Assembly: GCA_025463135.1 (NCBI GenBank)
Contig: JAOAPY010000056.1
Span: 25,825-89,824, forward strand
Direction: 5' to 3'
DNA length: 64,000 nucleotides
Source: Acidobacteriota bacterium
GTDB taxonomy: Bacteria > Acidobacteriota > Blastocatellia > Pyrinomonadales > Pyrinomonadaceae
Below are positions 32,441 through 41,751 of the stretch, piece after piece (positions within the stretch are counted from its first letter, which is position 1; each line of letters begins with the position of its first letter). Below the pieces are notes generated by a model that did no database searches, had not been told where the DNA came from, and worked only from the letters and a program-made list of their open reading frames with translations. The translations under genes were made by a program, and so were the position numbers.

Positions 32441-34393
32441 TCACGGTTTACCGGTTACGGTTCCCGGCTTTTCCGGTTCCAGCACAGCACGTGCGGTGGC
32501 AATAATCGCATTCGCGCGTGCGGTCTCGGCGCTGAAGGTCTTGGCTAGTTCGACCGAACGATACAGGTCGTCGTTGGCCAGCGATTGAAATACTCCTGCC
32601 ACATTAAAATCATCCGTTGAAGCATTTGTAGCCACGGTCATGTTTTTGGTTTGCAGCCTGGCAGTAAGTGAACCGTCGTCTCCAGTGAAACCTGGGGCGC
32701 CGTTGGCCGCTTTGATTGCTTCGCTTACCACCTCCCAGGCGCGCACACGATCGGTTCGCGCGAATCCGCTGGCCACGGCCACCAGGCCGCGTGCCCGGTC
32801 GGGATCGCTGCCGTCGATGCGGCGGGTCGCAACCGCCGCTTCCTGCAGATAGTCGACTGCGCGCGCTGCATCTTTATCGGATGCGAGTCGCGCGGCCTGA
32901 ACATAACCCCAGGCGCGCTGGATGTGCGTCAGCTCGCCGGTCCTGGCAATGCGGACCAATCCCGCGATGTCCTTCTTTTGAAACGCATCGCGCAAGAGTT
33001 CAAAGTCGACATAAGCCAGCGTTTTGTTTCTCAAGACAGAGTCTTCGATTTTGCCGGCCAGTTCACGCCCCTGTGGATCGCCTTTCGCGGCCAGCGACGC
33101 CGCCATATCCGTATAGATCGCGTCGCGATCCTCGGAAGTCCTGGCGTGATCCAGCCGGTTTTGCATTGTCTTGAGTGAATCCATGTCAGGGTTATCGGGA
33201 ACAATGCCTCGGTCGACGGCGCGATTTCCTTCGGCTATGTCCGGTTCGGGTAGTCCACTGGCGAGCGCCGTCAGATGAGTGCGCAGCAGGGCTGCCTGTT
33301 CCGGCTCGTACTGTTCATATAAAGGCATCAGCCGCTTGATCACCATAAATTTTCCGAAGCGTCCGGACGTGGTCGTGTCCTGATCCGGCGGCGCCAGCGG
33401 GCGCATCAGAATTCCACTCGCAGTTTTGAAGAACGCTGTGCGCAGAGCGGCAGATAGATCCGGCGGGCCGGAAAGCGGGCCTGCCTGGTTTGCATTCGAG
33501 CCACCGTCGGTGGAGAACGTGATATAGAGCAACGGGGTAAACGCGTAAGACGACAAACCGGAAACAGTATTAGCGTCGGCGGTGGCATCGGCAGCCGTGC
33601 GCCCGAGTAAGGAAGCAAAAACTGCGTCCGCAGCCGCGGCATTCTTTTGTCGCAACTCCGAGAGGAAGAAGATCGTGTCCTTGTTAACTTGACCGAGTAC
33701 CGGTGCCGCGAACTGCATGGCCCGCTCGACATCGCCATCCTGGAGCAGCGCGCGCGCCAGGGCGAGACGTTTAGCCTGGGCGGCCGGAGCCGACCACTGA
33801 TCTGCATGACGACGATTGTCATCCGCCACTGCGTCCTTTGCTTCTCGATCAGTTGCCTCCTCAAGCCTGGCGAGGAATTCTTCAGCTAATTTGCGATCGC
33901 GTTTTGCGACAATGCGTAGTACTTCGGTGCGCATGTCCCTGGCGCCGCGGCGTATCATTACGCCCTGTTGTTGTTGTCGGCGTGCATCCTCTGCCGCCAG
34001 TCGGGCGGCTTCCGCATCGCCGGATTCGGCGGCATCCCAGGCGCGGCGGAACAGGTCGCGTGATCTTTCAGACTCAGTGGTCCAAAGCGCGTCGCCTGTG
34101 CGCGCCAATACCCGCGCGCGCAGTTTCTGATCGCGAAAGCTGCGCGCATCGTCGGCCAGTGACGTCAGCAGCGAGACAGCCGTGTTGCGTCTTTCAAGCG
34201 CCGCGGGATCGGGATCAGCAACCTTGGCGCCTTTTAGTGCCTGGTCCTTACTGACGATTGGATTTTTTTGACCCTTAGGCTGGTCTTTGGAGCCCTGCGT
34301 TTCTTTGCCAGCCTGGGCGTGAACGAGCATCAGCGGAGGCAATAGCAAAAGCAACAAAAGGCCCACCAGAGGAAGGCGTAGGTTACGAAACAT
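32441..34393 (-). CDS. Secreted helical-repeat protein of unknown function (650 residues)
   Basis: I do not recognise a named family. The N-terminus is a signal peptide with a very long leucine core (PLVGLLLLLLLPPLMLVHAQ). The mature part is almost entirely helical. It has many Ala/Arg/Asp-rich heptads and repeated ARVLARTGDALW / RALVAVASGFA-like segments, suggestive of TPR-like or alpha-solenoid repeats, for example ARALLQDGDVERAMQFAAPV and KKDIAGLVRIARTGELTH. There are no catalytic motifs. Similar long exported helical proteins are typical of acidobacterial genomes as far as I know. It stands alone between bshB1 (convergent) and the tandem repeat array. Confidence 0.75.
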   Translation of the reverse strand: MFRNLRLPLVGLLLLLLLPPLMLVHAQAGKETQGSKDQPKGQKNPIVSKDQALKGAKVADPDPAALERRNTAVSLLTSLADDARSFRDQKLRARVLARTGDALWTTESERSRDLFRRAWDAAESGDAEAARLAAEDARRQQQQGVMIRRGARDMRTEVLRIVAKRDRKLAEEFLARLEEATDREAKDAVADDNRRHADQWSAPAAQAKRLALARALLQDGDVERAMQFAAPVLGQVNKDTIFFLSELRQKNAAAADAVFASLLGRTAADATADANTVSGLSSYAFTPLLYITFSTDGGSNANQAGPLSGPPDLSAALRTAFFKTASGILMRPLAPPDQDTTTSGRFGKFMVIKRLMPLYEQYEPEQAALLRTHLTALASGLPEPDIAEGNRAVDRGIVPDNPDMDSLKTMQNRLDHARTSEDRDAIYTDMAASLAAKGDPQGRELAGKIEDSVLRNKTLAYVDFELLRDAFQKKDIAGLVRIARTGELTHIQRAWGYVQAARLASDKDAARAVDYLQEAAVATRRIDGSDPDRARGLVAVASGFARTDRVRAWEVVSEAIKAANGAPGFTGDDGSLTARLQTKNMTVATNASTDDFNVAGVFQSLANDDLYRSVELAKTFSAETARANAIIATARAVLEPEKPGTVTGKP

Positions 34394-34489
34394 CGGTTTC
34401 TCCTGTATTGCAGTTTCTGCAAGTGCTTTAGGAAGTAGTGCTGACCGTCAGCTTAAACGTGACGATGAAGGGAAAGTTCCGGAAAGACA

Positions 34490-34730
34490 TGTCCGACAAT
34501 CTTCAGATTGTCGATGTCGATCAGCAGAGGTCTCTTACGAAATAACGACAATCTGAAGATTGTCGGACGCTCAGCAGAGTTCTCTTAGGAAATAACGACA
34601 AGCTGAATTCAGATCGTCGATATCGATCAGCAGAGGTCTCTTACGAAATAACGACAATCTGAAGATTGTCGGACGCTCAGTAGAGTTCTCTTACGAAATA
34701 ACGACAAGCTGAAGTTTGTCGGACAAAGTA
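34490..34730. repeat. Tandem palindromic repeat array (50/56/50-bp periods), family G
   Basis: Four consecutive units begin cagcagaggtctcttacgaa at 34522, 34572, 34628 and 34678. Each contains aataacgacaa and ctgaagattgtcggac or a variant. Units alternate, so a dimer of about 106 bp is repeated. Each unit carries an inverted repeat (acaatct-ga-agattgt). A half-element with the opposite orientation precedes them at about 34485-34515. A further copy is inserted in frame in dnaE2 at 62228-62326. Confidence 0.85.
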
Positions 34731-35294
34731 CTAGACGGCGATGACTTCCAGTTCGGGATCAACCTCGGTCTGCAGCAGGCTCTCAACCGCCATCAAGGTA
34801 CCGGTAAGTGAACTGGGGCATGAGCCGCAGGCGCCCTGATAACGGATACTCAAGGTGTGATTGTTGAGGCCCAGGATCTCCAAATAACCGCCATCCCCCA
34901 TCAGCGCGGGGCGCACTTTTTCGTCCAATACTTCATTAATGCGTAAGAGTCTTGGGTCATCGCTGGTCACCGCGGCGATCGCGCCGCCTACAGCGGCTGC
35001 CGCGGCGGCGCCATTGGGCGAGGCCACCGATTCTGCGGCGCGAATGGGCACTGCCAACACCGGAAGCAAATCGTCCCAGTCGCCCTCGTTGTCTTTCTCG
35101 ACCGTGATCATTTTGTCCATGTAAAAGACGGACACGACGTGCCCTACATCGAACAGGGCTTTGGCGAGAGGATCCTTCACCGCTTGTGACGCGGAATTAA
35201 ATTGCTGAGCCACGCCATGGCTGACAGGCTCGCGCAGGATGAATTTTACCGCATTGGGATTTGGTGTTTCTTCTATGTCACTTATTTTCGGCAT
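34731..35294 (-). CDS. nfuA: Nfu/NifU-like Fe-S cluster scaffold protein
   Basis: This 187-residue protein is a two-domain Nfu. The N-terminal Nfu_N (scaffold) domain ([16 protein letters not shown], then [20 protein letters not shown]) occupies about residues 1-90, and an Ala-rich linker follows. The C-terminal NifU domain (about 115-187) carries the cluster-binding Cys pair in [16 protein letters not shown]. It carries and delivers 4Fe-4S clusters. The arrangement matches eukaryotic-type Nfu1 and many bacterial homologues. The downstream side (below 34731) is the family G repeat array. No isc/suf genes are in the window. The gene symbol indicates family only. Confidence 0.92.
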   Translation of the reverse strand: MPKISDIEETPNPNAVKFILREPVSHGVAQQFNSASQAVKDPLAKALFDVGHVVSVFYMDKMITVEKDNEGDWDDLLPVLAVPIRAAESVASPNGAAAAAAVGGAIAAVTSDDPRLLRINEVLDEKVRPALMGDGGYLEILGLNNHTLSIRYQGACGSCPSSLTGTLMAVESLLQTEVDPELEVIAV

Positions 35295-35415
35295 GATTCA
35301 ATACCTCTCCGGAATTCCTTTAATAAATAGCGCGTAATCAGCTGCGATTGTGTTCGTCTGCCTGATTTCAATCGTGCTGGGATTATATACTGTTTAGGCG
35401 CTGAGTGAGAGCTGG

Positions 35416-35502
35416 GCAGAAGGCAGAAGGCAGAAGGCAGAAGGCAGAAGGCAGAAGGCAGACCGCAGAAGGCGGAAGGCAGTAAGCAGACGGCAGACGG
35501 CG
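35416..35502. repeat. 7-bp minisatellite (gcagaag)n
   Basis: About twelve units of GCAGAAG/GCAGACG run uninterrupted, the first six nearly perfect. This is the cleanest 7-mer array in the window and is likely to vary in copy number between strains. It lies upstream of nfu, outside any gene. Confidence 0.9.
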
Positions 35503-35518
35503 GGTCAGTACCGCCTGC

Positions 35519-35827
35519 GTGAAGTGCCAATGGGAAATTGTGGTTAACTCCAAAGAAACGAACGATCCGAAGTCCGAAATCTCAAATTCACAATTGAGAA
35601 CCCAGCCGCTGACGCAGGTGGTACTGATAAGTCAGACAGGGCGTTCGTTCACCCGGTTGAAGTGGGTGGGAATGAGAGGGAAACGTTTCTACAGTTGGGC
35701 GGGGCAGAAATTATTGCCAAACCACAGCGCCGGGAATATACTTCCCGGCCTCACTTGCCCCCCCTATCGAAAGATAGCGAGACAAGTTGAGAAAGAGGCA
35801 GGCGATTGCGAGGGTCGCCTGCCTTTT
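35519..35827 (+). ncRNA. Candidate structured non-coding RNA ending at a terminator (low confidence)
   Basis: About 300 bp with no credible protein end in an intrinsic terminator on the plus strand. Several local helices are visible: aattgtggttaact/cacaattgag-type pairing, gccgggaatatacttcccggc, and tatcgaaagatagc. A longer pairing of gggcggggca with tgccccccc lies further apart. Part of the stretch (35603-35632) belongs to the dispersed family E repeat, which argues for caution. No downstream gene depends on it directly; bshA starts 200 bp after the terminator. I recognise no Rfam family. Confidence 0.3.
35796..35827 (+). terminator. Rho-independent terminator
   Basis: A 10-bp perfect stem AGGCAGGCGA/TCGCCTGCCT with a nine-base loop is followed by TTTT. 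There is no plus-strand gene within 1.4 kb upstream, so it implies a non-coding transcript or reads as a residual element. Confidence 0.7.
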
Positions 35828-35833
35828 CATCTG

Positions 35834-36022
35834 CCGGTCTTTGGACTTTGATCTTTGGTCTTTGACAACTGATAATTCACGGCGCGTACTTTGTCCCTGG
35901 TTCTTTTGTACTTCGCTTCCCGGTGACCCGAAGCGAGGTTAGGTTGTCATTTCAAAAAACAAAGTACAAAGTACAAAGGTCAAACAATCGAGAATCAAAG
36001 CCCAAAGCCCAAAGACCCAAAG
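35834..36022. repeat. Inverted 7-mer arrays upstream of bshA
   Basis: The left part has tttgatc/tttggtc units (ggtctttggactttgatctt). The right part has acaaagt and ccaaagc units ending right at the bshA start codon. In the middle, gcttcccggtgacccgaagc forms a hairpin (cgcttc...gaagcg). The layout is the same as at 25167-25275 and 11076-11346. Confidence 0.7.
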
Positions 36023-36025
36023 CCC

Positions 36026-37171
36026 ATGAACATCGGCATCACAGTCTATCCAACTTACGGCGGCAGCGGCATCGTCGGATCTGAATTGGGCAAGGAGCTG
36101 GCTGCCCGCGGGCATACGGTCCATTTCATCGCGTCGGCCCTGCCCACGCGTTTGACTGAACTGAGCGAGCGCGTTCGTTTTCATGAAGTCGAAATGATGT
36201 CGTACCCGCTGTTCGAGCATCAACCTTACACTCTCGCGTTGGCGACCAAGATGGCGGATGTGGCGCAAACAGAAAATCTCGACCTGCTGCACGTGCATTA
36301 CGCCATACCGCATTCCATCAGTGCCATTCTCGCGCGCGAATCTTTGAAACCAAAACGGCATTTGCCCGTGATTACCACGTTGCATGGAACGGATATCACC
36401 CTCGTGGGTGCTGATCGCTCCTACCTGCCGATTACTCGCTATGGCATCGTGCAATCGGACGGCGTAACAGCGATCTCGAACTATCTCAAGGAAGCGACCC
36501 GCGAGATTTTTCAGTTTGACGACATAACTGTAATTCCGAACTTTGTTTGTGAGCACGATTATCAACGGCAGCCGGACGAATCCTTGCGACAAAGTCTGGC
36601 CCCGGCCAACGAACCGCTCCTCGTTCACGTCTCAAACTTCAGGCCCGTCAAGCGTCCCGTCGATTGTATCGAGATTCTCGCTCGGGTGCTGCAGAAGGGG
36701 ATTAAGACTCGTTTGGTGATGGTGGGTGATGGCAGCGAGCGCACCAACGCCGAACACCGCGCGCGCTGCCTGGGTATTTTTGATTCGTGCACATTCGTCG
36801 GCAAGCAGCCCAGGATCGTCGACTATTTGTCGGTCTCTGACGTGCTGCTGTTGCCTTCTGAGCAGGAATCATTTGGTTTGGCGGCCCTCGAAGCGATGGC
36901 TTGCGAATTACCGGTAATTGCTTCGCGTGTCGGCGGTATTCCCGAGGTGGTCACTGACGGGGAGACGGGGTATCTCAGTGAAGTTGGAGATGTGGAAAAG
37001 ATGGCCAACGATGCCGGCAGGCTTTTAACTGACGATAAATTCAGACACGAGATGGGAAAGCGAGCGCGCGAGTCCGCCTTGTCCCGTTACCGGACCGATC
37101 TCATAATTCCGCAGTACATAAATTTTTACGAAAAAATTCTCGCTGGAGGAGGCGCCGAAAATTCGAAGTGA
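36026..37171 (+). CDS. bshA: Bacillithiol glycosyltransferase BshA (GlcNAc-malate synthase)
   Basis: This 381-residue GT4-family glycosyltransferase is of the expected length. BshA joins UDP-GlcNAc and L-malate to give GlcNAc-malate, the first step of bacillithiol synthesis. Diagnostic segments are [20 protein letters not shown] at the N-terminus, [30 protein letters not shown], and the nucleotide-sugar part [20 protein letters not shown]. The final four bases overlap the next gene (GTGA), so the downstream VWA protein is probably translationally coupled. The ATG directly abuts a 7-mer repeat array. Confidence 0.95.
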   Translation: MNIGITVYPTYGGSGIVGSELGKELAARGHTVHFIASALPTRLTELSERVRFHEVEMMSYPLFEHQPYTLALATKMADVAQTENLDLLHVHYAIPHSISAILARESLKPKRHLPVITTLHGTDITLVGADRSYLPITRYGIVQSDGVTAISNYLKEATREIFQFDDITVIPNFVCEHDYQRQPDESLRQSLAPANEPLLVHVSNFRPVKRPVDCIEILARVLQKGIKTRLVMVGDGSERTNAEHRARCLGIFDSCTFVGKQPRIVDYLSVSDVLLLPSEQESFGLAALEAMACELPVIASRVGGIPEVVTDGETGYLSEVGDVEKMANDAGRLLTDDKFRHEMGKRARESALSRYRTDLIIPQYINFYEKILAGGGAENSK

Positions 37172-39363
37172 AAAAAAAGTCCTCACTCGCACTGCTGCCG
37201 ACTTTCCTGTTGTGCTTGACCGTTTCAGCACAACAGCCCAGTCCTTCGCCGCGACCTGGTCCGACTAACACACCGACGCCTGCCCCTCCCCAACGTCCTG
37301 CTCCAGCGGATGAAGATGTAGTTCGCATAACCACCAATCTGGTGCAGATCGACGCCGTGGTGACCGACAAGAGCGGCAAGCCGATAACTGATTTGCGCGC
37401 CGATGAAATTCGCATTTCCGAAGACGGCCGCGCGCAAACAGTCACGAATTTTTCATATGTCATTGCGGATTCCGCCGGCAATTCAGTCTCCAGACCCGCC
37501 GTAATTCTCGATAAAGCGGCGCCGCCCGTGCCCCCTGTGACACTGCGTCCGGAGCAGGTCCGCCGCACGATGGCCCTGGTGGTTGATGACCTTGGTCTGT
37601 CTTTCCAGAGTACATACTACGTACGCCGAGCGCTGAAAAAATTTGTCGACGAGCAAATGCAGCCGGGTGATTTGGTAGCGATCATTCGAACCAGCAGCGG
37701 CATTGGCGCCCTGCAGCAGTTCACTTCGGACAAGCGGCAATTGTATGCCGCCATCGAGCGCGTCAAATGGAGCTCCGGCGGACGTTCGGGGGTAACGCCC
37801 TTCGCGCCTATCGAGGATAATTCCGGACAAAGTGACGAGGCCAAGGCAGCCGATCAGGAGTTGAATCAGTTCCGCGAAGATGTGTTTGCGGTTGGGACAC
37901 TGGGGGCGGTGAGTTATGTCGTGCGTGGCTTGCGCGAGCTGCCCGGGCGCAAGTCGATCCTGCTGATTTCCGATGGCTTCACCATCTACAGTCGCGACGA
38001 TCCCACACGTAACTATCGCGCTCTGGACGCGCTGCGCCGCTTGATCGATCAAGCGCTGCGCGCCTCGGTAGTGATTTATACGATGAATGCCACGGGCTTG
38101 CAGACCTTGATGTTGAGCGCTGCCGACAATACCGGACAGATGTCCGCCGATCAGATCGAGCAACAACTATCAAATCGACGGACGACTGCCTTCAATTCGC
38201 AGGAAGGCCTCAGTTACCTGGCACAGGAGACTGGTGGACTGGCAATTCGTAACACCAATGATCTCGGCGGCGGAATCAAACGAGTAATCGAAGACCAGAA
38301 AGGCTATTACCTGATCGGCTATCGACCTGAAGAATCAACTTTCGATCTCAAAACGGGCCGCCGGGTCTTTCATAAATTAAGTCTGAAAGTCCTGCGCCCC
38401 GGGAAATTCACGGTGCGCATGCGCAATGGTTTCTATGGCATCTCTGATGAAGATGTGCGCGCCACGCCGGTCACGCCCCGGGAACAAATTCAGGCGGCCC
38501 TCTTTTCACCGTTCGGTTCGGCAGGAGTTCACGTTCGTCTGACCGCGTTGTTTGCGAACGACGCGAAAATCGGCTCGCTGGCCCGGGCCATGTTGCACGT
38601 TGATGCAGCTGATCTGACATTCACGGACGATGGGGAGGGATGGCATAAAGCGACGTTTGATGTAGTGGCAGTCACATTTGGCGATAATGGCAGCATCGTC
38701 GATCAAACGGGCAAGACGCACAGCCTCAGAGTACGCGGGGCGAGTTATCAGAGCATTCTCAAGGATGGGTTTGTTTACTTTATTACTGTCCCTCTCAAGA
38801 AGTCGGGTGCCTATCAACTTCGCGCGGCGTTGCGCGATCACGGATCGGAGCGCGTTGGTTCCGCCAGCCAGTTCATCGAAGTACCGGAGCTTAAGAAGAA
38901 CCGGCTGGTACTTTCGGGAATAATACTCACCGCTGTCGATCCTACGGCAAAGAAAAAACAACCACCCGCAGCCGGCGAAGAGTCCTCGACCGCCAGCCCT
39001 CAGGATGAAAATCTGGTTGATTCCACGAACAGTGCGGCGGTGCGTCACTTTCATAATGGCAGCGTTTTGAACTATGGCGCCATTATTTATAACGCGAAGC
39101 AGGATAAGACCGGCGGTCCTCCTCAATTACTGACTCAGGTGCGGATATTTCGCGATAGTCAACCTGTCTTCGCAGGGAAGGAACAATCGTTCAAGATTCT
39201 AGATCCGACCGACCTCAAACGCCTGGGCATGAGCGGCGCTATACAATTGGGAGCCGACATGAAGCCGGGCGAATATGCCTTTCAAGTGATTGTGACCGAT
39301 CTGCTGGCCGACCAAAAACATCGCCTCGCAAGTCAGTGGATCGATTTCGAAATCGTAAAATAG
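37168..39363 (+). CDS. Secreted VWFA-related acidobacterial-domain protein, copy 1
   Basis: This 731-residue exported protein starts with a GTG that overlaps the bshA stop. A signal peptide (SSLALLPTFLLCLTVSAQQ) and a Pro-rich linker follow. The conserved VVRITTNLVQIDAVVTDKSG entry lies next, then a VWA-like domain (LVVDDLGLSF, LPGRKSILLISDGF) typical of the VWFA-related Acidobacterial domain family. The C-terminal half is beta-rich with GYYLIGYRPEESTFDL and repeated sandwich domains. Such proteins are exported and presumed to act in surface interaction; function is unknown. A paralogue follows directly, so the pair arose by tandem duplication. Confidence 0.9.
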   Translation: MKKKSSLALLPTFLLCLTVSAQQPSPSPRPGPTNTPTPAPPQRPAPADEDVVRITTNLVQIDAVVTDKSGKPITDLRADEIRISEDGRAQTVTNFSYVIADSAGNSVSRPAVILDKAAPPVPPVTLRPEQVRRTMALVVDDLGLSFQSTYYVRRALKKFVDEQMQPGDLVAIIRTSSGIGALQQFTSDKRQLYAAIERVKWSSGGRSGVTPFAPIEDNSGQSDEAKAADQELNQFREDVFAVGTLGAVSYVVRGLRELPGRKSILLISDGFTIYSRDDPTRNYRALDALRRLIDQALRASVVIYTMNATGLQTLMLSAADNTGQMSADQIEQQLSNRRTTAFNSQEGLSYLAQETGGLAIRNTNDLGGGIKRVIEDQKGYYLIGYRPEESTFDLKTGRRVFHKLSLKVLRPGKFTVRMRNGFYGISDEDVRATPVTPREQIQAALFSPFGSAGVHVRLTALFANDAKIGSLARAMLHVDAADLTFTDDGEGWHKATFDVVAVTFGDNGSIVDQTGKTHSLRVRGASYQSILKDGFVYFITVPLKKSGAYQLRAALRDHGSERVGSASQFIEVPELKKNRLVLSGIILTAVDPTAKKKQPPAAGEESSTASPQDENLVDSTNSAAVRHFHNGSVLNYGAIIYNAKQDKTGGPPQLLTQVRIFRDSQPVFAGKEQSFKILDPTDLKRLGMSGAIQLGADMKPGEYAFQVIVTDLLADQKHRLASQWIDFEIVK

Positions 39364-39382
39364 ACATCCATCGAGGAAATCA

Positions 39383-41653
39383 ATGCGAATCCTCAAAAAA
39401 CTAGCCATCGGCTCCCTTTGTCTGTTTGCTTCGGTCGCCGGGCAACAGCCCGATCCTCAAACGCAAGCAGGGAAGCCGGACGATACCGACGTCGTGCGCA
39501 TCACGACCAATCTGGTCCAAATAGACGCCGTCATCACGGATAAGAGTGGTAAGCAAGTTACGGATCTTACAGCCGGCGACTTTGAGATTCTTCAGGATGG
39601 ACGACCACAAAAGGTCATGAGTCTCTCGTATATCTCCACGCAGCCTAATAGTTCCGGTGGATTGCCAACGCGCGCGCCACCATCTTCCTCGCCCGCAAAT
39701 GTTCCGGCGCCGACAATGGCCCTGCGACCCAATCAAGTGCGACGCACGATTGCGTTGGTCGTCGACGACTTGGGATTGTCTTTTGAAAGTACTGCGTTCG
39801 TGCGCAAGACACTGACCAGATTCATAAATGAGCAGATGCAACCCGGCGACCTGGTTGCCATCATTCGCACGAGCGCCGGAGCGGGCGCCTTGCAGCAATT
39901 CACTTCGGACAAACGGCAATTGGCAGCGGCGATTGACCGGGTCCGCTGGTACCCAATGGGGCGCGCGGGCCTGAGCGCGTTTGCGCCCCTCCAGCCGGAC
40001 GCCACAGCGGAAACCGCAAATGCTATTAGCACTGGCGGCGGCAGTTCCTCAGCGCAAGCAGCCGCGAATGCTCGCCGCATGGGCGAAAACGCACAAGTAG
40101 AAGCAGAAGATCTCAACGACTTACGAGAGCAGACTTTCACCGTCGGCACACTGGGCGCTCTGAGTTACGTGGTGCGCGGGCTGGCACAATTACCTGGCCG
40201 GAAATCTGTTCTGCTGGTGTCGGATGGGTTTCAATTATTCAGCAAGGTGGGACGCGATGCGCCGTCAATACCAAGGAATGCGCCCAGCGGCGCCAGCATT
40301 GTCGATACCGACGCGCTGAGCATAATTACCAACACTCGAGTGCTCGAAAGCTTGCGCCGACTGACGGACGAAGCAAACCGATCCTCTGTAGTCATTAACA
40401 CCATGGATACGCGTGGACTGCAGACTCTAACGTTGACGGCATCTGACAACACGACCGGACTTGGACCCACTCGCGTGCGGCAGGAAGTCACTGATCGCGA
40501 ACGCGAGTTTTTCGACACGCAAGCAGGTCTGGCATATATCGCGCGACTCACCGGGGGATTATCGATTCAAAACGAAAATGATCTGAACATGGGTATTCAA
40601 CATGTTCTCGATGATTTGTCGGGATATTACCTGGTCGCCTATCGACCCGATGAGTCGACTTTCGATCCCAAATCCGGTCGCCCGACCTTTCACAAGATCA
40701 CGATTAAGTTAAATCGACCCGGCCTGCGCGTGCGATCTCGCAGTGGCTTTTTCGGCGTTGCCGACCGCGAGGCCAAAGAGTCGCGCAAGTCCGGAGACCT
40801 GGCAACCGCGCTGGCCTCGCCCTTCGGCGCCGCGGACGTCCGCCTGCGGCTAACCTCGCTTTTCGGAAACGACGAGCAGGGATCGATTCTCTCGTCCGTG
40901 CTTTATATTGACGGGCACGATCTGACGTTTAAGGACACGCCGGACGGGTGGCATGAGTCCGATATCGAAGTGTTGGCGTATACCTTCGGAGCTAACGGTG
41001 AAGTGATCGATTCGCTGTCCCGCACCCACAAAATTCGGGCCCGGGCAGAGACGTATGAAAGCATGATTCGCGACGGGCTGCTCTACACGATCAACGTTCC
41101 GATCAAGAAAGCGGGCGCCTATCAGTTGCGTATCGCCGTGCGTGATACGGCTTCAAAACGCGTCGGCTCGGCGACTCAGTTCGTCGAGGTACCTGACCTT
41201 GCGCGGCAACGCCTGGCGCTGTCAGGAATTTTTGTCAGCGGTTTGGATCCAAAAAAGGCCGCCCAACCGGCGACGGCAAATACGCGTTTGCCGGCGGCCG
41301 ATGAAACAGCAGATGCTCAGGCCAGCCCGGCCTTACGACGTCTGCGTCCGGGGATGGAAATGCATTACGCCTACTACATCTACAACGCGAAGCTTGATGT
41401 AGCTCAGCACCCGCAATTGACGACGCAGATTCGCCTGTGGCACGACGGCAAGCTTTCGTATGAAGGAAAGGCCGCTGCATACGACGCCGGCGGCGAGCTT
41501 GACGCGAAACGTTTGCGCGCGGGTGGACGAATCAATCTCAGCAGCAAAGCCGAGCCGGGCGAATACGTCTTGCAGGTCATTGTCACGGATAAACTGGGAA
41601 AGCAAAGACAGGACACGGCCACCCAATGGATCGACTTTGAAATCGTGAAGTAG
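39383..41653 (+). CDS. Secreted VWFA-related acidobacterial-domain protein, copy 2
   Basis: This 756-residue paralogue of the preceding gene has the same order of parts. It has a signal peptide (LAIGSLCLFASVAGQQP), VVRITTNLVQIDAVITDKSG, a VWA-like core (LVVDDLGLSFESTAFVR, LPGRKSVLLVSDGFQLF), and a beta-rich C-terminal half with GYYLVAYRPDESTFDPKSG. An extra Ala/Ser-rich stretch near residue 215 lengthens it. The ATG has GAGG six bases upstream, and the gap to copy 1 is 19 bp, so both are co-transcribed with bshA. Confidence 0.9.
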   Translation: MRILKKLAIGSLCLFASVAGQQPDPQTQAGKPDDTDVVRITTNLVQIDAVITDKSGKQVTDLTAGDFEILQDGRPQKVMSLSYISTQPNSSGGLPTRAPPSSSPANVPAPTMALRPNQVRRTIALVVDDLGLSFESTAFVRKTLTRFINEQMQPGDLVAIIRTSAGAGALQQFTSDKRQLAAAIDRVRWYPMGRAGLSAFAPLQPDATAETANAISTGGGSSSAQAAANARRMGENAQVEAEDLNDLREQTFTVGTLGALSYVVRGLAQLPGRKSVLLVSDGFQLFSKVGRDAPSIPRNAPSGASIVDTDALSIITNTRVLESLRRLTDEANRSSVVINTMDTRGLQTLTLTASDNTTGLGPTRVRQEVTDREREFFDTQAGLAYIARLTGGLSIQNENDLNMGIQHVLDDLSGYYLVAYRPDESTFDPKSGRPTFHKITIKLNRPGLRVRSRSGFFGVADREAKESRKSGDLATALASPFGAADVRLRLTSLFGNDEQGSILSSVLYIDGHDLTFKDTPDGWHESDIEVLAYTFGANGEVIDSLSRTHKIRARAETYESMIRDGLLYTINVPIKKAGAYQLRIAVRDTASKRVGSATQFVEVPDLARQRLALSGIFVSGLDPKKAAQPATANTRLPAADETADAQASPALRRLRPGMEMHYAYYIYNAKLDVAQHPQLTTQIRLWHDGKLSYEGKAAAYDAGGELDAKRLRAGGRINLSSKAEPGEYVLQVIVTDKLGKQRQDTATQWIDFEIVK

Positions 41654-41714
41654 CGCAGAGTTCAGTCTACACTTCGTCCGCCCTAAACATCTTCCGAAGA
41701 GTAAGCAAGACTCT

Positions 41715-41751
41715 GGTCCGAAGAGACACAGACTTGAAGTCTGTGCTACCT
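41715..41751. repeat. Short palindrome acagacttgaagtctgt (family H)
   Basis: ACAGACTTGAAGTCTGT followed by gctacct lies directly before the selB start. Two related forms lie at 44683-44700 and 44732-44748 (cacagactgaagtccgtgctacct). The selB frame is open a few codons into it, which is why the start was set at the ATG after it. Confidence 0.6.

Noticed and set aside
34490..34730. Possible CRISPR array
   Set aside because: The repeats are contiguous without unique spacers, differ in period (50/56/50), and no cas genes are near.
35519..35851. Plus-strand frame of 110 codons in the nfu-bshA spacer
   Set aside because: It crosses a dispersed repeat and a terminator, has no ribosome binding site and no protein-like composition.
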